Source: Paracoccaceae bacterium (GTDB taxonomy: Bacteria; Pseudomonadota; Alphaproteobacteria; Rhodobacterales; Rhodobacteraceae). Taken from it: 40,850 nucleotides of DNA. The notes beneath the pieces are model-generated. The model ran no database searches, was not told the origin of the DNA, and saw only the letters and a list, made by a program, of their open reading frames with translations. The stretch covers positions 1 to 40,850 of the forward strand of contig CACGIS010000005.1 of the NCBI GenBank assembly GCA_902573175.1. Reading direction: 5' to 3'. Position 1 is the first letter of the stretch, and every line of letters starts with the position of its first letter. The position numbers and the translations under genes are program-made. This document shows positions 1-9,063 of this stretch, in pieces.

Positions 1-244
1 TGACGAATTGTGTGATTTTATGTCATCTGAACCCGTCATAGTGCAGGTACTTGAGGGCGAAAGCGCCATCTCTAAGAATAGAGAAGTTATGGGCGCAACA
101 AACCCCGCAGATGCGGCCCCAGGCACTATTAGGGCAGATTTTGCGGAAAGTATGGGCGAAAATTCAGTGCATGGTTCTGATGCCCCTGAAACCGCTGCTA
201 TTGAAATCGCCTATTTCTTTTCTGGAATCGAATTAGTTGGATAG
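1..244 (+). CDS. ndk: Nucleoside diphosphate kinase, C-terminal part (5' end outside window)
   Basis: This is the last 80 or so codons of nucleoside diphosphate kinase, which transfers the gamma phosphate between NTPs and NDPs in the cytoplasm. The frame is open from base 2 to the TAG at 242-244. Visible family hallmarks are [12 protein letters not shown], the [13 protein letters not shown] block and the active-site-proximal [13 protein letters not shown], in which the Ser-His-Gly-Ser-Asp motif is intact. The catalytic His (in the NFMHGSD motif family-wide) corresponds to the SVHGSD seen here. The protein ends FFSGIELVG, as complete family members do. A TTG at 8 and an ATG at 20 are internal codons, not starts, because the preceding codons (Asp-Glu) already match the family. 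It is followed at once by a strong terminator. Confidence 0.95.
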   Translation, partial: DELCDFMSSEPVIVQVLEGESAISKNREVMGATNPADAAPGTIRADFAESMGENSVHGSDAPETAAIEIAYFFSGIELVG

Positions 245-286
245 TTCTTGGAACTGATATAACGTAAATGAAAATATTTTGAATTT

Positions 287-326
287 AAGATTGGGTTTGA
301 TAAGTTTTAAACCTAATCTTTTTTAT
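287..326 (+). terminator. Rho-independent terminator of ndk
   Basis: A 12-bp inverted repeat (arms 287-298 and 309-320, one G-U pair, 10-base loop) is followed by a T-rich run. It lies 42 bases after the ndk stop. Its 3' arm overlaps the final codons and stop codon of the aminotransferase on the opposite strand. The opposite orientation has no T run after the stem, so it should act mainly on ndk transcripts. Confidence 0.85.
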
Positions 327-1503
327 TACTCTCAGGAGAAAGTTCATTTGCAAATTTACAAACGCTGTGAAATGTTTCTGCAAATTTATTATCTTCTAAA
401 GTCAGAGAAATTCTGACATGCCCTGATGCAGCTTCTCCAAAGCTTTCCCCCGGCATTACAGCGATTTTTTTAACGTTTAAAAGCTTACTAGCGAAACTTA
501 GACCGCTCATTCCTGTGGCTCGAATATTAAGCATTAAATACATGGCGCCTTGGGTTGGAATGTGACCCAAATTGGGAAAATCTTTTAAAATATCTAAAGC
601 AAGTTTTCTTCGGCGATTGAACGGTTCAGATATTTTTTCTTCAAATTCCTTACCTTGTTGTAAGGCAAAAACACCAGCTTGCTGGACGAAGCCAGGAACA
701 CCGTAAGTCATATTTGTCGCTAAATCTATTGCCTTGGATATTACTATCTCTGGACCTATTAGCCATCCTAAACGAGAGCCGGTCATCGCATGGCTTTTGG
801 AAAGAGACCCAATTACTAGAGTTCTTTCCACCATATTATTAATCTCACGCGGTGAAATATGTTTACCGGCCCAGATTTGTGTATCGTAAACTTCATCGGA
901 AATAACCCAAAGATTGTTTTTCTTTGCTACGTCACAAATATTTTTAATAGTAGCTTTATTATACACCATGCCCGTTGGGTTGTTAGGTGAGTTTATCAAT
1001 AATGATTTTGTTTTTTGAGTTGCGCTGTCTAATTGATCAAAAGTAGGTTGAAAATAATTTTCTGCACTTGTTATTATTCTTCTTTCGCGAGCTCCGATAG
1101 ATCTAATAGTCGTTGGGTAAGTTGCATAGTATGGATCTATATAGGCAGCTGTGTCACCCTCATCCAAGACGGCCATGTGAGCAGCGAATAGAGCGGATTG
1201 TCCCCCTGGTGTTACGATTACATTCTCTAGAGTTGTTTTAATTCCAGTTTTCTTTTCAGTTCGATGTGCGATTAAGGCTCTCAATTCCCCAATGCCTGGG
1301 ACTGGGGCATATCCAGTCTGTCCATTTATGGCAGCCTCATGCATTGATTTGAGTATGGATGGGTCGGTTCCGATGTCATGTTCGCCAATACTGAGCTCTA
1401 TTACATTAATACCAGAGGCCATCATTTTTCTGGCTTTATAAAAAATTTCCCATCCGTCAGAACCACCACTTGTTATATTTTCGATACGATTGGAAAGTTT
1501 CAT
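313..1503 (-). CDS. PLP-dependent class I/II aminotransferase
   Basis: A fold-type I pyridoxal-phosphate aminotransferase of the aspartate aminotransferase superfamily, about 396 residues from the preferred start. Visible features are the N-terminal SGGSDGWEIFYKAR and IGEHDIGTDPSI region, TPGGQSALFAAH (cofactor phosphate contact), the SPNNPTGMVY motif, the DEVYD motif, the cofactor Lys in GSLSKSHAMTGSRLGW, and a C-terminal HVRISL arginine motif that binds the substrate carboxylate. An in-frame ATG ten codons upstream (1533) is possible, but homologues I recall begin at MKLSNR, so 1503 is chosen. No Shine-Dalgarno sequence clearly separates the two. It is transcribed divergently from cysS and converges on ndk. 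The substrate cannot be read from sequence: aspartate, an aromatic amino acid or another donor is possible. Confidence 0.88.
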   Translation of the reverse strand: MKLSNRIENITSGGSDGWEIFYKARKMMASGINVIELSIGEHDIGTDPSILKSMHEAAINGQTGYAPVPGIGELRALIAHRTEKKTGIKTTLENVIVTPGGQSALFAAHMAVLDEGDTAAYIDPYYATYPTTIRSIGARERRIITSAENYFQPTFDQLDSATQKTKSLLINSPNNPTGMVYNKATIKNICDVAKKNNLWVISDEVYDTQIWAGKHISPREINNMVERTLVIGSLSKSHAMTGSRLGWLIGPEIVISKAIDLATNMTYGVPGFVQQAGVFALQQGKEFEEKISEPFNRRRKLALDILKDFPNLGHIPTQGAMYLMLNIRATGMSGLSFASKLLNVKKIAVMPGESFGEAASGHVRISLTLEDNKFAETFHSVCKFANELSPESNKKD

Positions 1504-1695
1504 GCTATTGTTCCAAAAAGAAATTTTGAGCATTACGGTCTATTAATTCATGTGATGTCAAATCAGAAATGAATAATTTACATAAATTTGTTAATTTTGC
1601 TGCATCTATTTTTTTGATACCCAAGTGATTTGTCATTTCCAAAGGCACTTGTTCTTGCTATTGCGGTCACGTCATATTTCAATAACCGTAAATGA

Positions 1696-3078
1696 ATGAT
1701 AAAAATTAAACTGCATAATACGCTTACCAGAAAAAAGCAGACTTTTGTTCCTTTAGATAAAAATAATGTCAGGCTCTACCTATGCGGCCCGACAGTATAT
1801 GATCGCGCTCATCTTGGAAATGCCCGCAATGTAATCATGTTTGATGTTTTATACCGGCTTTTGATCGAAACGTACGGAATTGATAACATAAACTACGTGA
1901 GAAATTTTACTGATATTGATGACAAAATTAACAATAAGTCTTTAGAGAGCGGTCGGCCAATAAATGATATAACTTCTGAAACCATTAATTGGTATTTGGA
2001 AGATATGGCAGCTTTGGGAAACTTAGAACCTAACTTAATGCCGAGAGCAACAGATTTTATTCCTCAGATGATTAGTTACATTGAGCGCTTAATAAAGGGA
2101 GGTTTTGCATATACAGATGAAGGCCATGTGCTTTTTTCTGTTTCAAATTACAAAAATTATGGAAGACTATCTGGACGAAGTATAGAGGATATGATTGCAG
2201 GGGCCCGAGTGGAGGTTGCTTCCTATAAGCGAAACCCCATGGATTTTGTATTGTGGAAGCCCTCTGAACAGGATTTACCAGGTTGGGAAAGTCCTTGGGG
2301 AAGGGGGCGGCCAGGTTGGCACATAGAGTGTTCGGCTATGGCCCATGAATTGCTTGGTGCTAATTTCGATATTCATGGCGGTGGTAACGATTTACAGTTT
2401 CCACATCATGAAAATGAGATAGCTCAAAGCTGTTGCGCATACCCTGAAAGTGAATTTGCGCGTTATTGGTTACATAACGAAATGCTTCAAGTTGATGGAA
2501 AAAAAATGTCTAAATCCCTTGGCAACTTTTTTACAGTTCGAGATTTACTCGATCAGGGATATCCTGGTGAAGTGATCAGATTTGTATTTCTGTCGACCCA
2601 TTATAGCAAGCCAATGGATTGGAATAACTCAAAAGCCTTAGAAGCCAAAAATATTCTGAGAAAATGGCGAGGATTATTGAAAAATAATTTTGAAATTGTC
2701 CCATTACCAGAGGAAGCTATTAAGATTTTATCTGACGACTTGAATACTGCTGGCGTTATTTCGTTACTTCATAAGTATGCTAGTAATCGGGAAATAGGGA
2801 AGCTCAAAGCTGGTGCTAATTTTTTAGGTATTTTAACTCAGGAATTGAGTGACTGGTGCGGAGATGTCGATATGAGCTCTTTGGAGGGACTCTTTATAGA
2901 TCTTAGGAAACGGGCCATTGAAAGTAAAAATTTTGAAAATATTGATGAGTTGAGGTCTAAACTAACAAACGCAGGGGTAGATGTCCAAATTGGGAAATCT
3001 AATGTTGCTCTAGTACCAAACGCGAGTTTCGATCTTCAAGAAGTGAACAAAATAATAAATTTTTATGGTTTAAATTAG
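1696..3078 (+). CDS. cysS: Cysteine--tRNA ligase
   Basis: Charges tRNA-Cys with cysteine in the cytoplasm (class I aminoacyl-tRNA synthetase). The 460 residues match the usual family length. The HIGH-type signature is HLGN at residues 39-42, directly after the zinc-ligand Cys30 in CGPTVYD. The other predicted zinc ligands are Cys212 (HIECSAM), His237 and Glu241 (FPHHENE). The KMSKS loop is intact at 270-274. The first ATG fitting the family (MIKIKLHNT) is used; an overlapping ATG four bases earlier is out of frame. It is probably the first gene of a run with cimA, whose start lies 7 bases after the cysS stop. Upstream is a 160-base divergent spacer shared with the aminotransferase. Confidence 0.97.
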   Translation: MIKIKLHNTLTRKKQTFVPLDKNNVRLYLCGPTVYDRAHLGNARNVIMFDVLYRLLIETYGIDNINYVRNFTDIDDKINNKSLESGRPINDITSETINWYLEDMAALGNLEPNLMPRATDFIPQMISYIERLIKGGFAYTDEGHVLFSVSNYKNYGRLSGRSIEDMIAGARVEVASYKRNPMDFVLWKPSEQDLPGWESPWGRGRPGWHIECSAMAHELLGANFDIHGGGNDLQFPHHENEIAQSCCAYPESEFARYWLHNEMLQVDGKKMSKSLGNFFTVRDLLDQGYPGEVIRFVFLSTHYSKPMDWNNSKALEAKNILRKWRGLLKNNFEIVPLPEEAIKILSDDLNTAGVISLLHKYASNREIGKLKAGANFLGILTQELSDWCGDVDMSSLEGLFIDLRKRAIESKNFENIDELRSKLTNAGVDVQIGKSNVALVPNASFDLQEVNKIINFYGLN

Positions 3079-3085
3079 GTACCAA

Positions 3086-4726
3086 ATGCAGAAAGAACGT
3101 TTATATATTTATGATACTACTTTGCGTGACGGACAACAAACACACGGCGTTCAGTTTTCCATAGATGAAAAAATGGCTATTACCCATTCACTAGATGGTT
3201 TGGGTGTTGATTATATAGAGGGCGGTTGGCCAGGCGCTAATCCTGTCGACAGCGAATTGTTTGAACGGAAAGAGAAAACGAAGGCAATTTTTACGGCCTT
3301 TGGAATGACAAAGAGATCAGGCCGATCAGCGGCAAATGACGAAATTCTTTCCGCTGTACTTAATTCAGGCACATCTGCTGTTTGTTTGGTGGGAAAATCT
3401 CATGATTTTCATGTTGAAAAAGCTTTGGGTATCTCTCTTGATGAAAATTTAACCAATATTTCTAATTCAATTAGTCATTTGGTTGATAACAAGAGAGAGG
3501 TTATTTTTGATGCGGAGCATTTTTTTGATGGATTTAAGGATAATCCTGATTATGCGGTCCAAACTTTAAAGTCAGCTCTGGATGCCGGAGCGAAATGGGT
3601 TGTTTTATGTGACACGAATGGTGGCTCTCTTCCAAACGAAATAAGAAAAACAGTTGAGGATGTTATAAACTATGGGATAGCCGGTGATTGTTTAGGTATT
3701 CATGCACACAACGATACTGAAAATGCTGTAGCGAATACATTAGCAGCGATTGATGCTGGCGTACGTCAAATACAAGGCACATTAAATGGTTTAGGAGAAA
3801 GGTGTGGAAACGCAAACCTAACTTCTATCATCCCAACTTTACTGCTAAAGCAGCCTTATAAGGATAGATTTGAGACAGGGATATCAATGAGTTCGCTATC
3901 GAGCCTTACCCGAATTTCTCGCCAATTAGATGACATAATAAACCGAATTCCTTTAAAACAGGCTCCTTATGTTGGGGCTTCTGCTTTTGCACACAAAGCT
4001 GGCCTACATGCCTCTGCTATTATTAAAGATCCAACTACATATGAACATATAGATCCTTCTTTAACCGGAAATAGCAGAATAATTCCTGTATCTAACCAAG
4101 CGGGTCAGTCTAACTTAGTTAGCCGACTAAAAGAAGCAGGTCTCAGTGTTAAAAAAAATGATCCAGCTATTGGCCGAATTCTTGAAATTGTGAAAGAGCG
4201 AGAGGCCGTTGGTTATTCATTTGATACTGCCCAGGCAAGCTTTGAGCTTTTAGCCCGTCGTGAGCTGGGCGAGTTACCAACTTTTTTCGAAGTTAAAAGA
4301 TACCGAGTGACTGTAGAAAGACGCAAAAACAAGTACAATAAATTGGTAAGTTTATCGGAGGCCGTTGTTGTCGTTAAGGTGGACGACGAAAAAAAACTTT
4401 CTGCTAGTGAAAGTATGGATGAAGTTGGTTCGGACCGAGGTCCTGTTAATGCTTTGTCAAAAGCTCTGACTAAAGATCTTGGAAGTTATCAAAAATTAAT
4501 TAATGACATAAAATTAGTTGATTTCAAGGTTCGCATAACTCAGGGAGGAACAGAGGCTGTAACCCGTGTCGTTATTGATAGTGAAGATAAGAATGGAGTG
4601 CGCTGGTCAACTGTTGGGGTTTCACCCAATATTGTTGATGCTAGTTTCGAAGCGCTTTTGGATGCGATCAACTGGAAATTAGTCAGAGATACAAATACAA
4701 AAAGAAAATTTGTTATCACGCATTAG
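3086..4726 (+). CDS. cimA: (R)-citramalate synthase
   Basis: Condenses pyruvate and acetyl-CoA to (R)-citramalate, the entry to the threonine-independent route to 2-oxobutyrate and isoleucine. The 546 residues fit the long CimA family rather than LeuA or homocitrate synthase. The catalytic barrel opens with DTTLRDGQQTHGV (residues 10-22; Asp10, Arg14 and Asp15 expected for metal and substrate binding). It includes the metal-binding HAHND motif and the NGLGERCGNANL loop. The region YVGASAFAHKAGLHASAI marks the linker. The last 130 or so residues form the LeuA-type regulatory dimer domain that senses isoleucine in characterised members. It follows cysS by 7 bases and precedes the next gene by 12, so the three are probably co-transcribed. 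Confidence 0.92.
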   Translation: MQKERLYIYDTTLRDGQQTHGVQFSIDEKMAITHSLDGLGVDYIEGGWPGANPVDSELFERKEKTKAIFTAFGMTKRSGRSAANDEILSAVLNSGTSAVCLVGKSHDFHVEKALGISLDENLTNISNSISHLVDNKREVIFDAEHFFDGFKDNPDYAVQTLKSALDAGAKWVVLCDTNGGSLPNEIRKTVEDVINYGIAGDCLGIHAHNDTENAVANTLAAIDAGVRQIQGTLNGLGERCGNANLTSIIPTLLLKQPYKDRFETGISMSSLSSLTRISRQLDDIINRIPLKQAPYVGASAFAHKAGLHASAIIKDPTTYEHIDPSLTGNSRIIPVSNQAGQSNLVSRLKEAGLSVKKNDPAIGRILEIVKEREAVGYSFDTAQASFELLARRELGELPTFFEVKRYRVTVERRKNKYNKLVSLSEAVVVVKVDDEKKLSASESMDEVGSDRGPVNALSKALTKDLGSYQKLINDIKLVDFKVRITQGGTEAVTRVVIDSEDKNGVRWSTVGVSPNIVDASFEALLDAINWKLVRDTNTKRKFVITH

Positions 4727-4738
4727 CGAATTTCTATA

Positions 4739-5515
4739 TTGGAACGGGTTTTGGAATTATCGGATGACATAATTCAGTGCGCTAACTTAGTGAAACAGGG
4801 TGATTATGAGCGCTACAGAATCATAATGACCCTAGATCCAAAGTTGAGATCTGATTTATTTGTTTTAATGGCAGCAAATATAGAAATTTCTAGAGCTCCT
4901 TGGGTGAGTAGAGAAAGTTTAATTTCTGAAATTAGGTTGCGATGGTGGCTTGAAGCAATTGAAGAAATTGAGTCAGATAAAGCTGTCCGCAGGCACTTTG
5001 TGACATCGCCTTTAGAAGATATCTTGAGCCGGTCACAATCAAAATTAATCAAGGAAAACATAACGGCTCGTTCTTGGGATATAAATACTGATCCGCATCT
5101 AAATGAGAAAGAACTATTAAATTATATTGACTGCACTTCAGGCAATATTTGGGCAGTTGCTGCTGAACTTCTTGGTGGATCTCAAAAAATTGGTAGGCTT
5201 TTGGGTAATGCAATTGGTGTTGTTCAATATTGTAAAGCGAGCAAGAAATTTACTGAAAGGGGTAGGGCCCCGTTTCCGAAACCTGAGGAGGAAATTATTC
5301 AAAATTTTTTGCGATGGGGAAAAACTCAATTAGAAGAGGGCTTACTTGAAGTTGAAAAATTACAAAAGCCAAAGAGTGCTATCCGCAGATTTGTGTGGGA
5401 TACCAGCTTTTATCTAAAACAGTTTTTAAGGAAACCAGACTATATAAAAACGTCTACAAAGCCTTACGATACAGTGAGATTTTTTCGGTTTTGGATTACA
5501 TGTCTAAGATTTTGA
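4739..5515 (+). CDS. Squalene/phytoene-synthase-fold protein, NDUFAF6-like
   Basis: A 258-residue all-helical protein of the squalene/phytoene synthase superfamily. The pattern APWVSRESLISEIRLRWWLEAIEEI is what I expect of the alphaproteobacterial branch related to the mitochondrial complex I assembly factor NDUFAF6. The two Asp-rich motifs needed by true prenyl synthases are absent: the first is replaced by RLRWWLEAIEEI and the second by a QYCKASKKFTERGRAPFP-like stretch. I therefore do not call a carotenoid or hopanoid enzyme. No ATG exists near the N-terminus. The start is TTG at 4739, or possibly TTG at 4751, which has a GGAACGGG stretch just ahead of it. It sits 12 bases behind cimA and converges on the MFS gene. 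Confidence 0.78.
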   Translation: MERVLELSDDIIQCANLVKQGDYERYRIIMTLDPKLRSDLFVLMAANIEISRAPWVSRESLISEIRLRWWLEAIEEIESDKAVRRHFVTSPLEDILSRSQSKLIKENITARSWDINTDPHLNEKELLNYIDCTSGNIWAVAAELLGGSQKIGRLLGNAIGVVQYCKASKKFTERGRAPFPKPEEEIIQNFLRWGKTQLEEGLLEVEKLQKPKSAIRRFVWDTSFYLKQFLRKPDYIKTSTKPYDTVRFFRFWITCLRF

Positions 5516-5535
5516 AAGGTCCAGTTTAATATAAA

Positions 5536-6756
5536 TTATGAGTTGATATAATTAGGGTTTTTATTTCTCATAAGCCAAACCAATGCTACTCCTGCGATCA
5601 AGAGCATCGGAAATATCGCTAGATTCACAGCTGTCCAACCTGTCAAATGATCCCCGCCAGTGCAGTTCATAAGCCCTCCTGATGAGAATGAAGCTACTGT
5701 TACACCACCAAAAACAAATAGGTCATTCATACCTTGGATCCTGCCACGTTCGGCTTCAGAATGGCTGTTTGTTAACAGCGTAGTTGAACCGATGAAGCCA
5801 AAGTTCCAACCTAATCCTATAAAAATAAGAGCTATAAAGAAGTTTTCTAGCTGAACTCCCGATAGTGCCACAATTCCAGCAAAAGCAAGAAAAAATAGTC
5901 CAACACACACAATTAATTCTTCGCCGTATCGGGTAATTAGATGTCCTGTAAAAAATGAGGGTAAAAACATTGCAATAACATGTGCTGAAACAACATTCGC
6001 TGCATCACTAGGAGAATATCCACAACCAACCACTGCTAAAGGAGTGGATGTCATAACTAAGTTCATCATTGCATAAGAAACCATGGCGCAAATCATTGCC
6101 ACAGCGATACGAGGCGTAGATAAGAGTTGCTTATGAGATCGCTTATCTAGATCATATGTATTTTTTTTCTCAAGCTTTGGCACTTTTAAAAACAAAAATA
6201 AAAATGAACCTACAAAGTTTAAAATAACGACTGCGATGTATGTCCCAAGAAACGGAATTACCATAGCTTCTGCTGAGATTTTAACAATTTGCGGACCAAT
6301 TATTGCAGAGGCTAATCCACCAGCCATCACGTAAGAAATAGCTTTGGGTCTAAAACTTTTAGTTGCGGTATCGGCTGCTGCAAATCGGTAAAAACCCTGT
6401 GCAGACATGTAAATACCTGTTAAAAAGCTTCCAAGCAGAAAAATATAAAAAGAGCCAGTCGCCAGACCGACGGCTCCGATGATGCCTCCAGTAAATCCAC
6501 CTATTGCTCCGATAAAAAAACCAAATTTTCTTCCAAATTTTTGCATTAAATTTGATAGAGGAGAAGCTGTAATCATAGAGCCCAGCACAATCATTGAAAT
6601 AGGAAGGGTTGCAAAGCAAGCGTTTGAGGCTAGAGACTGACCAGCTAATCCACCGACAGTAAAAATCATTGGCATCTGTGAACCAAGTATAGCTTGAGCG
6701 CATATCAAAACAGCAACGTTACGTTTCGCTAAATGATTATCACCTTTAGTAGACAT
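5536..6756 (-). CDS. MFS-family transporter
   Basis: A 406-residue inner-membrane protein with about twelve hydrophobic segments in two sets of six, separated by a charged cytoplasmic loop (KVPKLEKKNTYDLDKRSHKQL, near the middle). Family markers are the loop 2-3 motif represented by MQKFGRKFGFFIGA and an equivalent LITRYGEELIV in the second half. The order of segments and the GxxxGxxx patterns fit a drug or small-metabolite antiporter, but the substrate is not evident. ATG is at 6754-6756. It is transcribed away from the glycosylase gene across a 133-base AT-rich spacer. No terminator is visible in the 20-base gap to the convergent gene. Confidence 0.88.
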   Translation of the reverse strand: MSTKGDNHLAKRNVAVLICAQAILGSQMPMIFTVGGLAGQSLASNACFATLPISMIVLGSMITASPLSNLMQKFGRKFGFFIGAIGGFTGGIIGAVGLATGSFYIFLLGSFLTGIYMSAQGFYRFAAADTATKSFRPKAISYVMAGGLASAIIGPQIVKISAEAMVIPFLGTYIAVVILNFVGSFLFLFLKVPKLEKKNTYDLDKRSHKQLLSTPRIAVAMICAMVSYAMMNLVMTSTPLAVVGCGYSPSDAANVVSAHVIAMFLPSFFTGHLITRYGEELIVCVGLFFLAFAGIVALSGVQLENFFIALIFIGLGWNFGFIGSTTLLTNSHSEAERGRIQGMNDLFVFGGVTVASFSSGGLMNCTGGDHLTGWTAVNLAIFPMLLIAGVALVWLMRNKNPNYINS

Positions 6757-6861
6757 AAACCGGCGGTACGCGTTTACAGTTTAATGTTCAAGGACTTATT
6801 AAAATAACAAACTGATTTATTAACGTGGTAAATTATTTTAAATTCAAAATTACAAAAGTTT

Positions 6862-6867
6862 TATAAT
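6862..6867 (+). promoter_or_regulatory. Candidate -10 element for the glycosylase operon
   Basis: A perfect TATAAT lies 22 bases before the glycosylase ATG at 6890, and a GAGG ribosome-binding site lies at 6881-6884. No convincing -35 element is found 16-18 bases upstream. The region is AT-rich, so a chance match is possible. Confidence 0.35.
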
Positions 6868-6889
6868 AGTTTTTTGGATTGAGGTTCAA

Positions 6890-7519
6890 ATGGATGAGCG
6901 CATAATAATATCTCAAGAATGTATTTCTGAGGGTTTGGCCACTTTAACAAAACTTGAACCCAAATTTAACCAAGCAATAAATACTGTTGAGGAAATTCCA
7001 CTCAGAAGGAGTTCTGAAGGTTTCGAGCGTCTTTTGTCAACTATAGTATCGCAGCAACTTAGTGTAGCTGCGGCAGATGCAATTTGGAACAAACTAGAAT
7101 TGGCTGGGTTGAATAAAATCCAAAAGATCAGAAAAGTATCAGATGAAGAACTGCGAGATGTTGGATTGAGTAAACAGAAAATAAAATATGTGAGGTCGTT
7201 AGCAAATGCTAAAATCAATTATAGATCTTTAAGAACTATGCCGACTTCGCAAGTTGTAAGTGAACTCACTCAAGTATCCGGAATAGGAAACTGGACTGCT
7301 GAGATTTATGCTATGTTTAGCTTAGGTCGAGCAGATGTTTTCGCTCCTGGAGATTTAGCTCTTCAAGAAGCAACACGTTCGCTATTTGATCTTCGAGAAC
7401 GCCCAAGTGAGAAGGAATTAAGATCTATGGCTAAAGATTGGTCGCCTTGGCAAGCCGTTGCGGCTAGATTACTCTGGTCTTATTATAATCACCTAAAAAA
7501 AAGGGAGGGAATTCGTTGA
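6890..7519 (+). CDS. DNA-3-methyladenine glycosylase II (AlkA-type, HhH-GPD)
   Basis: Removes alkylated purines from DNA to start base excision repair. The 209 residues fit the compact HhH-GPD family that lacks the N-terminal domain of E. coli AlkA. The block TIVSQQLSVAAADAIWNKL (residues 51-69) is characteristic. The helix-hairpin-helix is VSGIGNWTAEIYAMFSLGR (129-147), followed by the catalytic Asp155 in DVFAPGDLALQEA. The ATG at 6890 has GAGG seven bases upstream. The stop overlaps the TTG start of the next gene by four bases, which implies translational coupling. Confidence 0.9.
   Translation: MDERIIISQECISEGLATLTKLEPKFNQAINTVEEIPLRRSSEGFERLLSTIVSQQLSVAAADAIWNKLELAGLNKIQKIRKVSDEELRDVGLSKQKIKYVRSLANAKINYRSLRTMPTSQVVSELTQVSGIGNWTAEIYAMFSLGRADVFAPGDLALQEATRSLFDLRERPSEKELRSMAKDWSPWQAVAARLLWSYYNHLKKREGIR
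7503..7510 (+). promoter_or_regulatory. Strong ribosome-binding site fixing a TTG start
   Basis: GGGAGGGA ends five bases before the TTG at 7516-7518. No suitable ATG exists near the N-terminus of the hydrolase, so this site decides the start. Confidence 0.8.
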
Positions 7520-8184
7520 CCCGAATACTCAATTCTGAACGAAAAGGTGCACTCTCTGGATCGATCCGATCAGCAGTTGTTTTTCTTCACGGATATGGAG
7601 CAAATGGTGCTGACCTTTTAGGGCTCGCAGAGCCACTTTCTGAGCATTTACCTGATACTTTGTTTATTGCTCCTGATGCTCCCGAAAGCTGTGCTGGGTC
7701 TCCCTTTGGTTTTCAGTGGTTTCCCATTCCTTGGATTGACGGGTCTTCAGAAGAAGAAAGCATGCGAGGTATGGTAGCTGCAGCAAACGATCTAAATGCT
7801 TTTCTTGATGCGTTGATGGTTGACGAAGATTTATTACCGGAACAAGTTGTCTTATTTGGTTTTTCCCAGGGCACTATGCTCGCTCTGCACATAGTGCCTC
7901 GCCGCGAAGATGAGATTGCTGGATTGGTCGCCTTTTCAGGTAGGCTTTTAGAACCTGAGGCCCTAGTGGACGAAGTAAATTGTAAGCCGCCTATTTTATT
8001 AGTGCACGGGGACCAAGATGATGTAGTGCCTGTCCAATCTCTACCATCGGCTGTTGAAGGATTACAAAAAGCTGGTTTCAAAGATGTATTTGCTCACGTA
8101 ATGAAAGATACAGGTCATGGCATTGCTCCCGATGGTTTATCAGTTGCTTTGGCGTTTATTCGAGATAAGCTTGGGTTTTTGTGA
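7516..8184 (+). CDS. Alpha/beta hydrolase, phospholipase/carboxylesterase family
   Basis: A cytoplasmic serine hydrolase of the short carboxylesterase/lysophospholipase family (Pfam Abhydrolase_2 type), 222 residues. It opens with FLHGYGANG (oxyanion loop, residues 23-31) and LFIAPDAPE. The nucleophile elbow is GFSQG with Ser117. The acid lies in HGDQDDVVP (Asp168 or Asp169) and the base is His201 in DTGHGI. TTG is the start, supported by an unusually strong ribosome-binding site and a four-base overlap with the glycosylase stop. Carboxylester, thioester and depalmitoylation activities are all known in this family, and none can be chosen from the sequence. Confidence 0.9.
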   Translation: MTRILNSERKGALSGSIRSAVVFLHGYGANGADLLGLAEPLSEHLPDTLFIAPDAPESCAGSPFGFQWFPIPWIDGSSEEESMRGMVAAANDLNAFLDALMVDEDLLPEQVVLFGFSQGTMLALHIVPRREDEIAGLVAFSGRLLEPEALVDEVNCKPPILLVHGDQDDVVPVQSLPSAVEGLQKAGFKDVFAHVMKDTGHGIAPDGLSVALAFIRDKLGFL

Positions 8185-8308
8185 TTGAGACTACAACATC
8201 ATCTTTAAGACTGGCTACATGGAGAGGCTTGATACAATTTAAATACGATATATAGTATTTATGAGAGTTAATAAATCTTACAATAAAAATGATTGGGGGT
8301 CATTAAGT

Positions 8309-8893
8309 ATGGGTGAGTTTATAGACGGTGAGTTATCGAAAGATCCGAGCACCTTAAAGCATCATCCGGCTTTAGTTTTAAACGCTGATTACAGACCTTT
8401 ATCATACTATCCTTTGTCACTTTGGTGTTGGCAGGATGCAGTTAAAGCAGCTTACATGGAGCGTGTTGATATTGTTGCTCAGTACGATAAATTTGTTCAC
8501 AGCCCTACGATAAAAATAAAAATACCTTCTGTTGTCGTTTTGAAAGATTATGTGAAGCCCCAAAAAAGCGTTGCATTTACAAGGTTTAACTTATTCTTAC
8601 GTGATGAATTCAGATGCCAGTACTGTGGAAATCGGGCAGAATTAACATTTGACCATGTTATTCCTCGTGCTTCGGGCGGCACAACAAGATGGGATAATGT
8701 GGTAGCCGCGTGTAGCCCATGTAATCTTCGAAAAGGCTCTAAGTCTTTGGGACGGGCAGGGTTGCACCTGAGGCGAAAGCCGAGACAACCAACTGCTCCT
8801 GAATTGCAAAATTTAGGACGCAAATTTCCACCTAACTACCTTCACGACAGTTGGATGGATTTTCTATATTGGGATAGCGAATTAGATGCATAA
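8309..8893 (+). CDS. HNH endonuclease family protein
   Basis: A 194-residue single-domain HNH protein widely conserved in Alphaproteobacteria. The N-terminal 95 residues (ALVLNADYRPLSYYPLSLW, then IPSVVVLKDYVKP) form a lineage-specific segment. The nuclease motif follows: a zinc pair Cys103/Cys106 in CQYCG, Asp115-His116 in FDHVIPR, Asn130 in RWDNVV, and the second pair Cys135/Cys138 in CSPCNLRKG. All catalytic positions are present. An upstream in-frame ATG at 8261 would add 16 non-conserved residues. I prefer 8309 because GGGGGT lies eight bases ahead and homologues begin here. The cellular role of this family is unknown to me; no methylase or other defence partner is nearby. Confidence 0.85.
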   Translation: MGEFIDGELSKDPSTLKHHPALVLNADYRPLSYYPLSLWCWQDAVKAAYMERVDIVAQYDKFVHSPTIKIKIPSVVVLKDYVKPQKSVAFTRFNLFLRDEFRCQYCGNRAELTFDHVIPRASGGTTRWDNVVAACSPCNLRKGSKSLGRAGLHLRRKPRQPTAPELQNLGRKFPPNYLHDSWMDFLYWDSELDA

Positions 8894-8982
8894 TCAAAAT
8901 AATAGCTAATTCATTTTTGAGGTATTATATTACCCCATTTTTAAACTATTGATTTAAATATAAAAATTATTTCTTTTCTCCA

Positions 8983-9011
8983 TTGACTATAGGTAGTTGG
9001 CTCAGTATCAA
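8983..9011 (+). promoter_or_regulatory. Candidate promoter of rplM-rpsI
   Basis: TTGACT (8983-8988) and TATCAA (9006-9011) are separated by 17 bases, which predicts a leader of about 46 bases before the rplM start. The -35 match is five of six and the -10 match is weaker. Confidence 0.45.
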
Positions 9012-9063
9012 CCTCCAAACTTTTTGTTTACATGACACAAAAGTAATAAAGAGGAAATTTTTT

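Noticed and set aside
6890-8893. Defence island formed by glycosylase, hydrolase and HNH nuclease
   Set aside because: All three are common alphaproteobacterial core families, with no methylase, helicase or toxin partner nearby.
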